Of a stretch of 11,765 bases of DNA, positions 6,505 through 11,765 are shown piece after piece. A program made the translations under genes and the position numbers. The stretch is from Acidobacteria bacterium RIFCSPHIGHO2_01_FULL_67_28 (GTDB taxonomy: Bacteria; Acidobacteriota; Terriglobia; Acidiferrales; 2-02-FULL-67-57), in the NCBI GenBank assembly GCA_001766965.1, contig MEKM01000020.1, positions 1 to 11,765 on the forward strand, read 5' to 3'. Positions within the stretch are counted from its first letter, which is position 1; each line of letters starts with the position of its first letter. Under the pieces are notes generated by a model, which was given only the letters and a program-made list of their open reading frames with translations, ran no database searches and had not been told where the DNA came from.

Positions 6505-6610
6505 GAGTAGCGGCGAGGACTGCGCTTGGCCCGAAGGGCCGCAGTCCTCGTCGGCCCTTCTCCGAACAAGCCGACGACGAAGGCAAACAGCGCCTTCGTC
6601 GCCGCTACTC
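6505..6610. repeat. Cloverleaf-like palindromic repeat, copy A
   Basis: All 106 bases fit a four-way junction with no unpaired base between stems. The outer stem is GAGTAGCGG/CCGCTACTC (6505-6513, 6602-6610). Arm 1 is CGAGGACTGCG/CGCAGTCCTCG (6514-6524, 6540-6550). Arm 2 is TCGGC/GCCGA (6551-6555, 6570-6574). Arm 3 is CGACGAAGGC/GCCTTCGTCG (6575-6584, 6592-6601). Copy B at 6811-6899 has the same plan in the same orientation. No flanking duplication is evident. Confidence 0.85.
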
Positions 6611-6647
6611 GGGGAAATGCGGTTTTTGCCCCTCGACTTCGCTCGGG

Positions 6648-6672
6648 GCGATTTCCGCGCTGCGGAAATCGC
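6648..6672. repeat. Perfect 11-bp hairpin with 3-base loop
   Basis: GCGATTTCCGC (6648-6658), loop GCT, GCGGAAATCGC (6662-6672). It follows a short GCCCC/GGGGC palindrome (6628-6632, 6645-6649). It is not followed by a T-run in either direction, so a simple terminator is unlikely. Confidence 0.75.
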
Positions 6673-6679
6673 GGATTTC

Positions 6680-6757
6680 GCGGTTTTTGCGGATTTGGGG
6701 AGCGCGTTTTCGGGGCTGAAAACGCGCTCGGCGAAAAAAAACGTCCGCAAAAACCGC
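6680..6757. repeat. Nested inverted repeats (14 bp outer, 12 bp inner)
   Basis: The outer pair is GCGGTTTTTGCGGA (6680-6693) with its exact complement at 6744-6757. Inside it, GAGCGCGTTTTC (6700-6711) pairs with GAAAACGCGCTC (6718-6729) around loop GGGGCT. A run of eight A (6734-6741) follows the inner hairpin; read on the minus strand it precedes the hairpin, so it does not make a standard terminator. Together with 6648-6672 this accounts for most of the stretch between repeat copies A and B. I see nothing in 6781-6810. Confidence 0.75.
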
Positions 6758-6771
6758 AAAAACCGCAGAAA
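6745..6771. repeat. Tandem 9-bp repeat CCGCARAAA, three units
   Basis: CCGCAAAAA (6745-6753), CCGCAAAAA (6754-6762) and CCGCAGAAA (6763-6771) stand head to tail and run into a degenerate CCGTAGACT. The first unit overlaps the right arm of the nested palindrome. The same word in reverse complement also occurs near 6620-6629 and 6680-6693. Confidence 0.8.
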
Positions 6772-6810
6772 CCGTAGACTTCGACACGACGTCTGTGCTA
6801 GTGCAGGTTA

Positions 6811-6899
6811 GTAGCGGCGAGGAGTCGCGCTCCTGGCGATTCCTCGTCGGCAGTTCCAAGGCCGACGACGAAGGCAGAAGGCGCCTTCGTCGCCGCTAC
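6811..6899. repeat. Cloverleaf-like palindromic repeat, copy B
   Basis: The 89 bases repeat the plan of copy A. The outer stem is GTAGCGG/CCGCTAC (6811-6817, 6893-6899). Arm 1 is CGAGGAGTCGC/GCGATTCCTCG (6818-6828, 6836-6846, one G-T pair). Arm 2 is TCGGC/GCCGA (6847-6851, 6861-6865). Arm 3 is CGACGAAGGC/GCCTTCGTCG (6866-6875, 6883-6892). Loops differ in length and sequence from copy A, while arms 2 and 3 are identical to it. Confidence 0.85.
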
Positions 6900-6931
6900 C
6901 AGGAGGGAAGTGGTTGATCGAGCAGGAGTTA

Positions 6932-6962
6932 CAAGTTGACGTGGTTGACATATGTCAACTTG
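6932..6962. promoter_or_regulatory. AT-rich operator-like palindrome upstream of the Cys/His-cluster gene
   Basis: GTTGACATATGTCAAC (6944-6959) is a perfect 16-bp palindrome in otherwise GC-rich DNA. A third half-site lies at 6935-6940, so CAAGTTGAC (6932-6940) also pairs with GTCAACTTG (6954-6962); the right arm can serve either. It contains TTGACA (6945-6950), a consensus -35 hexamer, but no good -10 stands 16-18 bp downstream. The palindrome ends 18 bp before the ATG at 6978. A dimeric repressor site is the natural reading; the regulator is unknown. Confidence 0.55.
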
Positions 6963-6977
6963 GCTAAGGATAGAAGA

Positions 6978-7481
6978 ATGAGCGAGTTAGAAGAAAAAGA
7001 GACCCCCCAGGGGGGAGGGGGTAGCGAAAGCAGCCCGAAGAAGCGGAAGTCGCGCGTCCTGCCCGACGAAGTGCGTTGCACGGCCCGGCCGCTGAACGGC
7101 CGCCGCTGCGAGGCGGCCCGGATGCGGCACTCGAACTACTGCGTGTTCCACGATCCCGAGATGGCGGTGCGGCGGCTGCGCCTCAAAGAGGAGATCCCGT
7201 TCGAGCATCCGGACGACGTGCAGCGGCTGCTGGCGGAGGCGATCGAAGGCGTCAAGAAAAAGCGCTTGAGTCCGCGGGCGGGGAACACGCTCGGGTATCT
7301 GGCGACCCTGCTGGCGCAGAACCAGCCCCGTGTGAAGGAGGAAAAGGACCGCGTAACCGACGCGCAGTTCTACGCCAACCTGGGCGCCGTGGTGCACGAT
7401 TGGCAGGTGGAACGCGCCGCCTACAACCGCCGCCAGCGCGAGGCCCGCGAGGCGCAAGAAGCCGAGCCGGAGCGCGATTGA
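6978..7481 (+). CDS. Cys/His-cluster protein, C-x9-C-x10-C-x2-H (DUF5763-like), unknown function
   Basis: With ATG 6978 (AAGGA at 6966-6970, seven bases upstream) the product is 167 residues. A TTG at 6936 is also in frame but lies inside the operator palindrome, so it is rejected. The N-terminus is acidic and Gly/Ser-rich, then basic (PKKRKSR). Residues C34, C44, C55 and H58 (VRCTARPLNGRRC, NYCVFHDPE) form a probable zinc knuckle. The sequence resembles a widespread group ending in YCxFHDP, for which I recall the name DUF5763 but did not verify it. The second half is helical, including LLAEAIEGVKKKRLSPRAGNTLGYLATLLAQ, and ends in a charged R/E-rich helix. No catalytic motif is seen. It is flanked upstream by palindromic repeats and downstream by the guaB promoter; a nucleic-acid-binding role is only inference. 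Confidence 0.8.
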   Translation: MSELEEKETPQGGGGSESSPKKRKSRVLPDEVRCTARPLNGRRCEAARMRHSNYCVFHDPEMAVRRLRLKEEIPFEHPDDVQRLLAEAIEGVKKKRLSPRAGNTLGYLATLLAQNQPRVKEEKDRVTDAQFYANLGAVVHDWQVERAAYNRRQREAREAQEAEPERD

Positions 7482-7494
7482 CGCGGCGGCCCGA

Positions 7495-7523
7495 TTGACG
7501 GGCGCGCGGGCTGCGCCTAGAAT
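7495..7523 (+). promoter_or_regulatory. sigma70-type promoter of guaB
   Basis: TTGACG (7495-7500), a 17-bp spacer and TAGAAT (7518-7523) form a strong promoter. Transcription should start near 7530, giving a leader of about 27 bases with AAGGAG at 7541-7546. The spacer itself is an inverted repeat, GGCGC (7501-7505) and GCGCC (7513-7517), which could form an operator. Confidence 0.7.
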
Positions 7524-7556
7524 AGTTGGTTCGAGCCGCGAAGGAGATTGGCCTCG

Positions 7557-9056
7557 ATGCTGGAAGGGCTCCCCCCGGAAGGGCTGACGTTCGACGACGT
7601 GTTGCTGGTGCCGGCGCGCTCGGGGGTGCTCCCGGCCGAGGCCGACACCTCCACCTGGTTCACCCGGCGCCTCCGCCTCAACATCCCCATCGTCTCGGCG
7701 GCGATGGACACGGTGACCGACACGCGGCTGGCCATCGCCCTGGCGCGGCAGGGCGGGCTCGGCATCGTCCACCGCAATCTGTCGGTGGAGCGCCAGGCCG
7801 AGGAAGTGGACAAGGTGAAGCGGTCGGAGAGCGGGATGATTGTCGACCCGGTCACCATCCGCCCGACTTCCACCATCGCCGAGGCCCAGGCGGTGATGGC
7901 CAAGTACCGCATCTCGGGGCTCCCGGTCACCAACGGCGAAAAACTCCTCGGCATCGTCACCAACCGCGACCTCCGCTTCCAGAAAGACACCTCGCGGGCG
8001 GTCGCCGACGTGATGACCAAAGAAAACCTGATCACCGTCCCGGTGGGCACGCGTCTGGAAGACGCCGAGCGCATGCTGCAGCAGCACCGCGTCGAAAAGC
8101 TGCTCGTCGTTGACGGCAGCTTCGTGCTCAAGGGGCTCATCACCGTCAAGGACATCCAGAAGAAGCTCCAGTACCCGCGCGCCGCCAAGGACGAGCACGG
8201 GCGGCTGCGCGTGGGCGCGGCGGTGGGGGCGACGGGCGACTTCCTTGAGCGCGCCGTCGAGCTCAAGAAGCGCAACGTGGACGTGCTGGTGGTGGACACC
8301 GCCCACGGGCATTCGGAGCGGGTCATCGCCGCTGTCAAGGAAATCAAGAAGCGGTTGCCGGAGGTCGAGCTCGTGGCCGGTAACGTCGGCACCTTCGACG
8401 GGGCGCGCGACCTCGGCCGGCTGGGCGTCGACGCGGTCAAGGTCGGGATCGGCCCCGGCTCCATCTGCACCACGCGCGTCGTCACCGGCGCCGGCGTGCC
8501 GCAGGTGACCGCCATCGCCGACGCGGCCAAGGCGGTGCGCGAGTTCGGCATTCCCGTCATCGCCGACGGCGGCGTCAAGTATTCCGGCGACGTCACCAAG
8601 GCCATCGCCGCCGGCGCCGCGACGGTGATGATCGGGTCACTCTTTGCCGGCACCGACGAGAGCCCCGGGGAAACCGTGCTCTACCAGGGGCGCAGCTTCA
8701 AGTCCTACCGCGGCATGGGCTCGCTGGCCGCCATGGGCGCGGGCTCGGCCGACCGCTACGCCCAGGACGCCGTGCAGCCGACCGCCGCCGGGGAAGAATC
8801 GAGCGCGCGCGACGGCTCGGGCAAGCTCGTCCCCGAGGGCGTCGAAGGCCGCGTGCCGGTGAAAGGCCCGCTGGCGGGGCTGGTCGAGCAGCTGGTGGGA
8901 GGTTTGCGCAGCGGCATGGGCTACTGCGGCTGCCGGACGATTGAAGAGCTGCAGAAGAACGGGCGCTTCTTGCGCGTCACCGCCGCCGGCCTGCGCGAGA
9001 GCCACGTCCACGACGTCATCATCACCAAGGAGGCTCCGAACTACCGCGTGGAGTAG
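7557..9056 (+). CDS. guaB: Inosine-5'-monophosphate dehydrogenase
   Basis: GuaB oxidises IMP to XMP with NAD+, the committed step of guanine nucleotide synthesis, as a cytoplasmic tetramer. The 499-residue product has the usual length and order. It starts with LTFDDVLLVPARS and SAAMDTVTD. A CBS pair (about 93-205) is inserted in the TIM barrel, and VVDTAHGHSERV and VAGNVGT follow. The active-site loop GIGPGSICTTR carries catalytic C304. ADGGVKYSGDVTKAIAAGA and MIGSLFAGTDESPGE follow, then the flap with the Arg-Tyr pair (SADRYAQD, R400-Y401). MGYCG is near the end. ATG 7557 is preceded by AAGGAG ten bases upstream; a TTG at 7548 is too close to that site. It has its own promoter (7495-7523) and is followed 30 bp on by a VanZ-like gene. 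Confidence 0.98.
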   Translation: MLEGLPPEGLTFDDVLLVPARSGVLPAEADTSTWFTRRLRLNIPIVSAAMDTVTDTRLAIALARQGGLGIVHRNLSVERQAEEVDKVKRSESGMIVDPVTIRPTSTIAEAQAVMAKYRISGLPVTNGEKLLGIVTNRDLRFQKDTSRAVADVMTKENLITVPVGTRLEDAERMLQQHRVEKLLVVDGSFVLKGLITVKDIQKKLQYPRAAKDEHGRLRVGAAVGATGDFLERAVELKKRNVDVLVVDTAHGHSERVIAAVKEIKKRLPEVELVAGNVGTFDGARDLGRLGVDAVKVGIGPGSICTTRVVTGAGVPQVTAIADAAKAVREFGIPVIADGGVKYSGDVTKAIAAGAATVMIGSLFAGTDESPGETVLYQGRSFKSYRGMGSLAAMGAGSADRYAQDAVQPTAAGEESSARDGSGKLVPEGVEGRVPVKGPLAGLVEQLVGGLRSGMGYCGCRTIEELQKNGRFLRVTAAGLRESHVHDVIITKEAPNYRVE

Positions 9057-9086
9057 TCACGCGACCCGCCGCTTCCGCTCACACCC

Positions 9087-9554
9087 TTGCGAACCTTTCT
9101 CCGCTACTGGCTGCCGGTGGTGCTCTGGGCGGGGCTGATTGCCCTGCTCTCGACCGGCGAGTTCAATTCCAACCTCACTCTCCGCGTGCTGCGCGCCGTG
9201 GCGACCTTCTTCGTCCCCGAGGTCACGCCGGCCACTCTCCTCAAGCTCAACGCCGTGGCGCGGAAGCTGGCGCACGTCACCGAGTATTTCATCCTGGCCC
9301 TGCTCGTGTGGCGGGCGCTGCGGCGCGGCGCGGAGGAGGCCTGGCGCAGGCGCTGGATGCTGGGGACGCTGGCGGTGGGACTCTTGTGGGCGGCGGCCGA
9401 CGAAACCCATCAGCTCTTCGCCCGCGGCCGCCGCGGCTCGCTCGGTGACGTCGGCTTCGACACGCTGGGAGTGCTGCTCGCCTTGTTGCTGGTGTACGCC
9501 TGGAGGCGACGCGCGGCGAAGGCCGGCGCGCCCGATTCGGGCGCGCTCGGGTAG
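9087..9554 (+). CDS. VanZ-like family integral membrane protein
   Basis: The 155-residue protein has about four membrane segments (roughly 9-24, 62-78, 89-105, 122-139). Short conserved motifs mark VanZ-like proteins: RKLAHVTEYF (59-68), ADETHQLF (104-111) and GSLGDVGFDTLG (117-128). VanZ itself gives low-level teicoplanin resistance, but most members have no known function and this one should not be read as a resistance gene. The start must be TTG at 9087: the frame is closed upstream by the guaB stop itself (9054-9056), and no ATG stands near. No Shine-Dalgarno is visible, so it may be translated by coupling to guaB. It ends one base before the convergent rplQ. Confidence 0.87.
   Translation: MRTFLRYWLPVVLWAGLIALLSTGEFNSNLTLRVLRAVATFFVPEVTPATLLKLNAVARKLAHVTEYFILALLVWRALRRGAEEAWRRRWMLGTLAVGLLWAAADETHQLFARGRRGSLGDVGFDTLGVLLALLLVYAWRRRAAKAGAPDSGALG
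9526..9546. terminator. GC-rich hairpin between convergent VanZ-like gene and rplQ
   Basis: GCGCGCCCG (9526-9534), loop ATT, CGGGCGCGC (9538-9546): nine perfect GC-rich pairs. It lies in the last codons of the VanZ-like gene and 10 bp past the rplQ stop, so it is placed to stop transcription from both sides. No T-run follows on either strand, so it is not a textbook intrinsic terminator. Confidence 0.4.
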
Positions 9555-9555
9555 C

Positions 9556-10002
9556 CTAGCGGGCCGCTTCTGCCGGAGGAGCGCTTTCCCGTTCGGGCTC
9601 GGGCTGGCGGCGCTTCTTTTCCTTCTTGGGCTTGGCCTTGAGCTCGGAGCCGAGCAATTCCACGATGGCCACCTCGCCGCCGTCGCCGCGCCGCCAGCCG
9701 GCGCGCACGATGCGAGTGTAGCCGCCCGGGCGGTCGGCGAAGCGCGGGGCCAGCGTGGCGAAGAGCTTCTTCACCACCGGCGGGTGCAGGAGGAAAGCGG
9801 CGACCTGCCGGCGGCTGTGCAGGGTGTCGCGCTTGCCGAGCGTAATCATCTTTTCGGCCAGCGGGCGCAGGGCGCGGGCTTTGGGCAGCGTGGTGGTGAT
9901 GCGCTCGCGCTCGAGGAGGTTCGTGACCAGGTTGCGCAGAGTGGCGCGCCGGTGCGAGGGCGAACGGCCCAGCTTCTTGTAGCCCTGGCGGTGGCGCGGC
10001 AT
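9556..10002 (-). CDS. rplQ: 50S ribosomal protein L17 (bL17)
   Basis: L17 binds 23S rRNA at the base of the large subunit. The 148-residue product opens with the family signature MPRHRQGYKKLGRSPSHRRATLRNLVTNLLERERITTTLPKA (shown here only to identify it: residues 1-42), with key residues GR, HR and TTLPKAR. It continues with FATLAPRFADRPGGYTRIVRAGWRRGD and ends its core at AIVELLG near residue 117. The last 27 or so residues are a Lys/Arg/Glu/Pro/Ala tail beyond the usual core, common in some phyla. ATG 10002 is three bases after the rpoA stop with no obvious Shine-Dalgarno, so it is probably coupled to rpoA. It is the last gene of the alpha operon. Confidence 0.97.
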   Translation of the reverse strand: MPRHRQGYKKLGRSPSHRRATLRNLVTNLLERERITTTLPKARALRPLAEKMITLGKRDTLHSRRQVAAFLLHPPVVKKLFATLAPRFADRPGGYTRIVRAGWRRGDGGEVAIVELLGSELKAKPKKEKKRRQPEPERESAPPAEAAR

Positions 10003-10005
10003 GGG

Positions 10006-11037
10006 TTAGGCCGACGTGCCCGGAGCCTCTTCGCCGGCAGGCGGCGCCGCTTCCGCCGGCGGCCAGACGATGCGGCCGTTGTCGTCCAGGCGCATCCCCA
10101 GCGTCAGGTTCATCCCGGCCAGGATGGTCTTGATCTCGGCCAGGGACTTGCGGCCGAAGTTCTTGGTGCGCAGCATGTCCTGCTCGGTGCGCTGCACCAG
10201 CTCGCCGATGGTGTGGATGTTGGCGTTCTTCAGGCAGTTGTAGGCGCGCACGGAGAGCTCGAGCTCGTCCACCGAGCGGCCCAGGTATTCCTGCCGCGGG
10301 TCGTAGACGCGCGCGGCGGGCTCGGCCTCGGCCGGAATCTCCTCCTCGAAGGCGATGAAGAGACTCATGTGGTCTTTGAGGAGTTTGGCGGCCAGGCCGA
10401 CGGCGTCCGTGGGCTTGACGGCGCCGTTGGTCCAGACCTCGACGGTGAGCTTCTCGTAGTCGGTCATCTGGCCGAGGCGCGCCGCCTCGACCGTGTAGTT
10501 TACCTTGCGCACCGGCGAGTGCACCGAGTCGATGGGGATGTAGCCGATGGGCAGGTCTTCGTCGAAGTTGCGGTCAGCGCCCACGTAGCCGCGGCCGTTC
10601 CTGACCCGCATCTCCACAGAGAGCTTGCCGCCCGCGCCCACGGTGGCGAGATACAGGCTCTTGTCGAGCACCTCGACGTCGGCGTCCTCTTCGATCATGG
10701 CCGAGGTGACCTCGCCCGGCTTGTCGGCGAAGAGCGTGAGGGTCTTGACCGCGTCGGGGTTGTGCAGCCGCAAGGGCACGTGCTTCAGGTTGAGGATGAT
10801 GTCGGTGGCGTCCTCGACCACGCCGGGGATGGACTGAAACTCGTGCAGCACCCCTTCGATCTTGACGGCGGTGATGGCGGCGCCTTCAATCGAGCTCAAC
10901 AGCACCCGCCGCAGGGCGTTGCCGATGGTGGTGCCGAAGCCGCGCTCGAACGGCTGGGCGTTAAACTTCCCGTAGCGGTCGGTGAGCGTTTCCAGCTCCG
11001 AGGCCAGCCGCTTGGGTTTCTGAAAACCTCTCCACAT
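10006..11037 (-). CDS. rpoA: DNA-directed RNA polymerase subunit alpha
   Basis: The alpha subunit dimerises to scaffold RNA polymerase and contacts promoter UP elements and activators. The 343-residue product has an N-terminal dimerisation domain (about 1-232, with FERGFGTTIGNALRRVLLSSIEGAAI and HEFQSIPGVVEDATDIILNLK). A flexible linker follows, then the C-terminal domain (about 250-315). The DNA-contact residues match E. coli with an offset of one: R264 and N267 in VRAYNCLK, and K297 and S298 in NFGRKSLAEIK. A short Ala/Pro/Glu tail follows. ATG 11037 has AAAGGAGA upstream (around 11045-11052). rpsD lies 18 bp upstream and rplQ three bases downstream, all in one transcript. Confidence 0.98.
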   Translation of the reverse strand: MWRGFQKPKRLASELETLTDRYGKFNAQPFERGFGTTIGNALRRVLLSSIEGAAITAVKIEGVLHEFQSIPGVVEDATDIILNLKHVPLRLHNPDAVKTLTLFADKPGEVTSAMIEEDADVEVLDKSLYLATVGAGGKLSVEMRVRNGRGYVGADRNFDEDLPIGYIPIDSVHSPVRKVNYTVEAARLGQMTDYEKLTVEVWTNGAVKPTDAVGLAAKLLKDHMSLFIAFEEEIPAEAEPAARVYDPRQEYLGRSVDELELSVRAYNCLKNANIHTIGELVQRTEQDMLRTKNFGRKSLAEIKTILAGMNLTLGMRLDDNGRIVWPPAEAAPPAGEEAPGTSA

Positions 11038-11055
11038 AAGTGCGTCTCCTTTGGT

Positions 11056-11688
11056 TTACTTCGAATAGAGTTCGACGACGAGCTGCTCGCTCAACGGGGG
11101 CGTGGTCAGCTCCTCGCGCTTGGGCAGAGCCGTGAGCCGGGCGCGGAAGTTCTCCCGGTCCACCTCGAGCCAGCTCGGCACCGACTGGCGGCCGGCCAGC
11201 TCGCGCGCCTGCAGCACCATGGCGTTCTCCCGCAGCTTGTCCTTCAGCGCCACTTCCTCGTTCACGTTCACCAGATACGAGGGGATGTTGACCTTGCGGC
11301 CGTTCACCCGCACGTGCCCGTGCATCACCAGTTGCCGCGCCTGGGCCCGGGAGCTCGCCATCCCCGCCCGGTGCAGAATCGTGTCCAGCCGGCGCTCGAG
11401 CAGCACCACCAGGTTTTCGCCCGTCTTGCCCGCCAGCCGCTCCGCCTTTTCGAAGACGTTGCGGAACTGCCGCTCCAGCACGCCGTAGACGCGGCGCATG
11501 CGCTGCTTGGCGCGGAGCTGCTCGGCGTAGGCGCCGGGCTTGCGCCGCCGCTCGCGGCCGTGCAGGCCGGGCGGGGTGTTGCGCTTTTCGATGGCGCACT
11601 TCTCGGTGAAGCAGCGCTCGCCCTTCAGGTAGAGCTTCATGCCTTCCCGCCGGCAGAGCCGGCAAACCGCTTCTCGGTAGCGGGCCAA
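11056..11688 (-). CDS. rpsD: 30S ribosomal protein S4 (zinc-binding form)
   Basis: S4 binds 16S rRNA early in 30S assembly and in some bacteria represses the alpha operon. The 210-residue product begins MARYREAVCRLCRREG. Cysteines C9, C12, C26 and C31 form the zinc site of the C+ type. LHGRERRRKPGAYAEQLRAKQR follows (22 residues, about 42-63; key part KPGAYAEQL). The S4 RNA-binding domain covers about 99-160 (ERRLDTILHRAGMASSRAQAR). The last residues LVVELYSK are typical. The start is TTG at 11688: a strong GGAGGT (11700-11695) lies six bases upstream, and starting there gives the normal MARY N-terminus. It lies 12 bp from the rpsK stop, which adjoins this ribosome-binding site. Confidence 0.97.
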   Translation of the reverse strand: MARYREAVCRLCRREGMKLYLKGERCFTEKCAIEKRNTPPGLHGRERRRKPGAYAEQLRAKQRMRRVYGVLERQFRNVFEKAERLAGKTGENLVVLLERRLDTILHRAGMASSRAQARQLVMHGHVRVNGRKVNIPSYLVNVNEEVALKDKLRENAMVLQARELAGRQSVPSWLEVDRENFRARLTALPKREELTTPPLSEQLVVELYSK

Positions 11689-11700
11689 GTCGTTACCTCC

Positions 11701-11765
11701 TCACACTCGCCGGCGCTTGGGCGGCCGGCAGCCGTTGTGGGGGATGGGGGTGACGTCCCGGATGG
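11701..11765 (-). CDS. rpsK: C-terminal end of 30S ribosomal protein S11 (5' truncated by window edge)
   Basis: Translation of the minus strand up to the TGA at 11703-11701 gives IRDVTPIPHNGCRPPKRRRV. This is the unmistakable C-terminus of S11 (VTPIPHNGCRPPKRRRV), which lines the mRNA exit region of the platform. Only 20 full codons are in the window. The order rpsK-rpsD-rpoA-rplQ is the standard alpha operon. Confidence 0.95.
   Translation of the reverse strand, partial: IRDVTPIPHNGCRPPKRRRV

Noticed and set aside
6505..6610. tRNA gene, because of the cloverleaf-like fold
   Set aside because: Arms of 11, 5 and 10 bp do not match tRNA arm lengths, and there is no proper anticodon arm, T-loop or acceptor arrangement.
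6503..6859. Small reading frames on both strands across the repeat block
   Set aside because: Their sequence is a translation of palindromes and tandem units (for example repeated KNR), with no ribosome-binding site.
5605..6899. Integron attC sites or a CRISPR array
   Set aside because: The conserved attC core GTTRRRY/RYYYAAC pair is not present at the ends. The repeats are too few, too long, unevenly spaced and lack uniform spacers, and no integrase or Cas gene is present.
6936..6977. TTG start at 6936 for the Cys/His-cluster gene
   Set aside because: It falls in the operator-like palindrome; ATG 6978 has a well-spaced AAGGA.
6987..8312. Long minus-strand frame opposite the Cys/His gene and guaB
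   Set aside because: It is the complement-strand shadow of guaB, His/Arg-rich, with no domain and no promoter.
9087..9554. Glycopeptide resistance gene (vanZ)
   Set aside because: Only the general VanZ-like fold motifs are present; there are no other van genes, and most family members are not resistance determinants.

Overview
This is a GC-rich bacterial chromosome segment carrying two conserved information-processing clusters separated by a lineage-specific stretch. The plus-strand order nusA (tail only), infB, ylxP/DUF503, rbfA, truB and the minus-strand order rpsK (tail only), rpsD, rpoA, rplQ are ordinary bacterial housekeeping. The spacer genes (a short secretin-like protein, a tiny CxxC protein, a C-x9-C-x10-C-x2-H protein), the TTG and GTG starts and the many palindromic repeats together suggest Acidobacteriota or a similar uncultured GC-rich phylum. 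That is inference; no marker in the window settles it.

Layout. 1-4141 (+): translation-initiation and ribosome-maturation operon with very short gaps and one ATGA overlap (rbfA/truB). 4173-5549 (-): an exported, secretin-family protein converging on truB. 5550-5766: intergenic region with two divergent sigma70-type promoters and, between them, a 108-bp MITE-like element with terminal inverted repeats and a 10-bp target duplication. 5767-5901 (+): a 44-residue protein with two CxxC pairs. 5912-6457 (-): a secreted beta-rich protein of unknown function. 6458-6977: a 520-bp gene-free stretch filled almost entirely by palindromic repeats, ending in an AT-rich operator-like palindrome. 6978-7481 (+): a Cys/His-cluster protein of unknown function. 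7557-9554 (+): guaB (IMP dehydrogenase), then a VanZ-like membrane protein. 9556-11765 (-): the alpha operon end.

How the genes relate. IF-2, RbfA, TruB and YlxP act in translation initiation, 30S maturation and tRNA modification. S11, S4, RNA polymerase alpha and L17 form the alpha operon. GuaB supplies guanine nucleotides. The genes between do not form an obvious pathway.

The most unusual signal is a small family of repeats in the spacer. Three elements (5626-5695, 6505-6610, 6811-6899) share GTAGCGGCG...CGCCGCTAC ends, and each can be drawn as a closed outer stem plus three hairpin arms, a cloverleaf-like four-way junction. Two of them are close copies, and their first arms differ by paired, compensating changes. 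The third lies inside the MITE-like element, whose right target duplication contributes half of the -35 box of the small CxxC gene. All pairings and promoter calls were read by eye; no folding, homology or genome-wide search was run.
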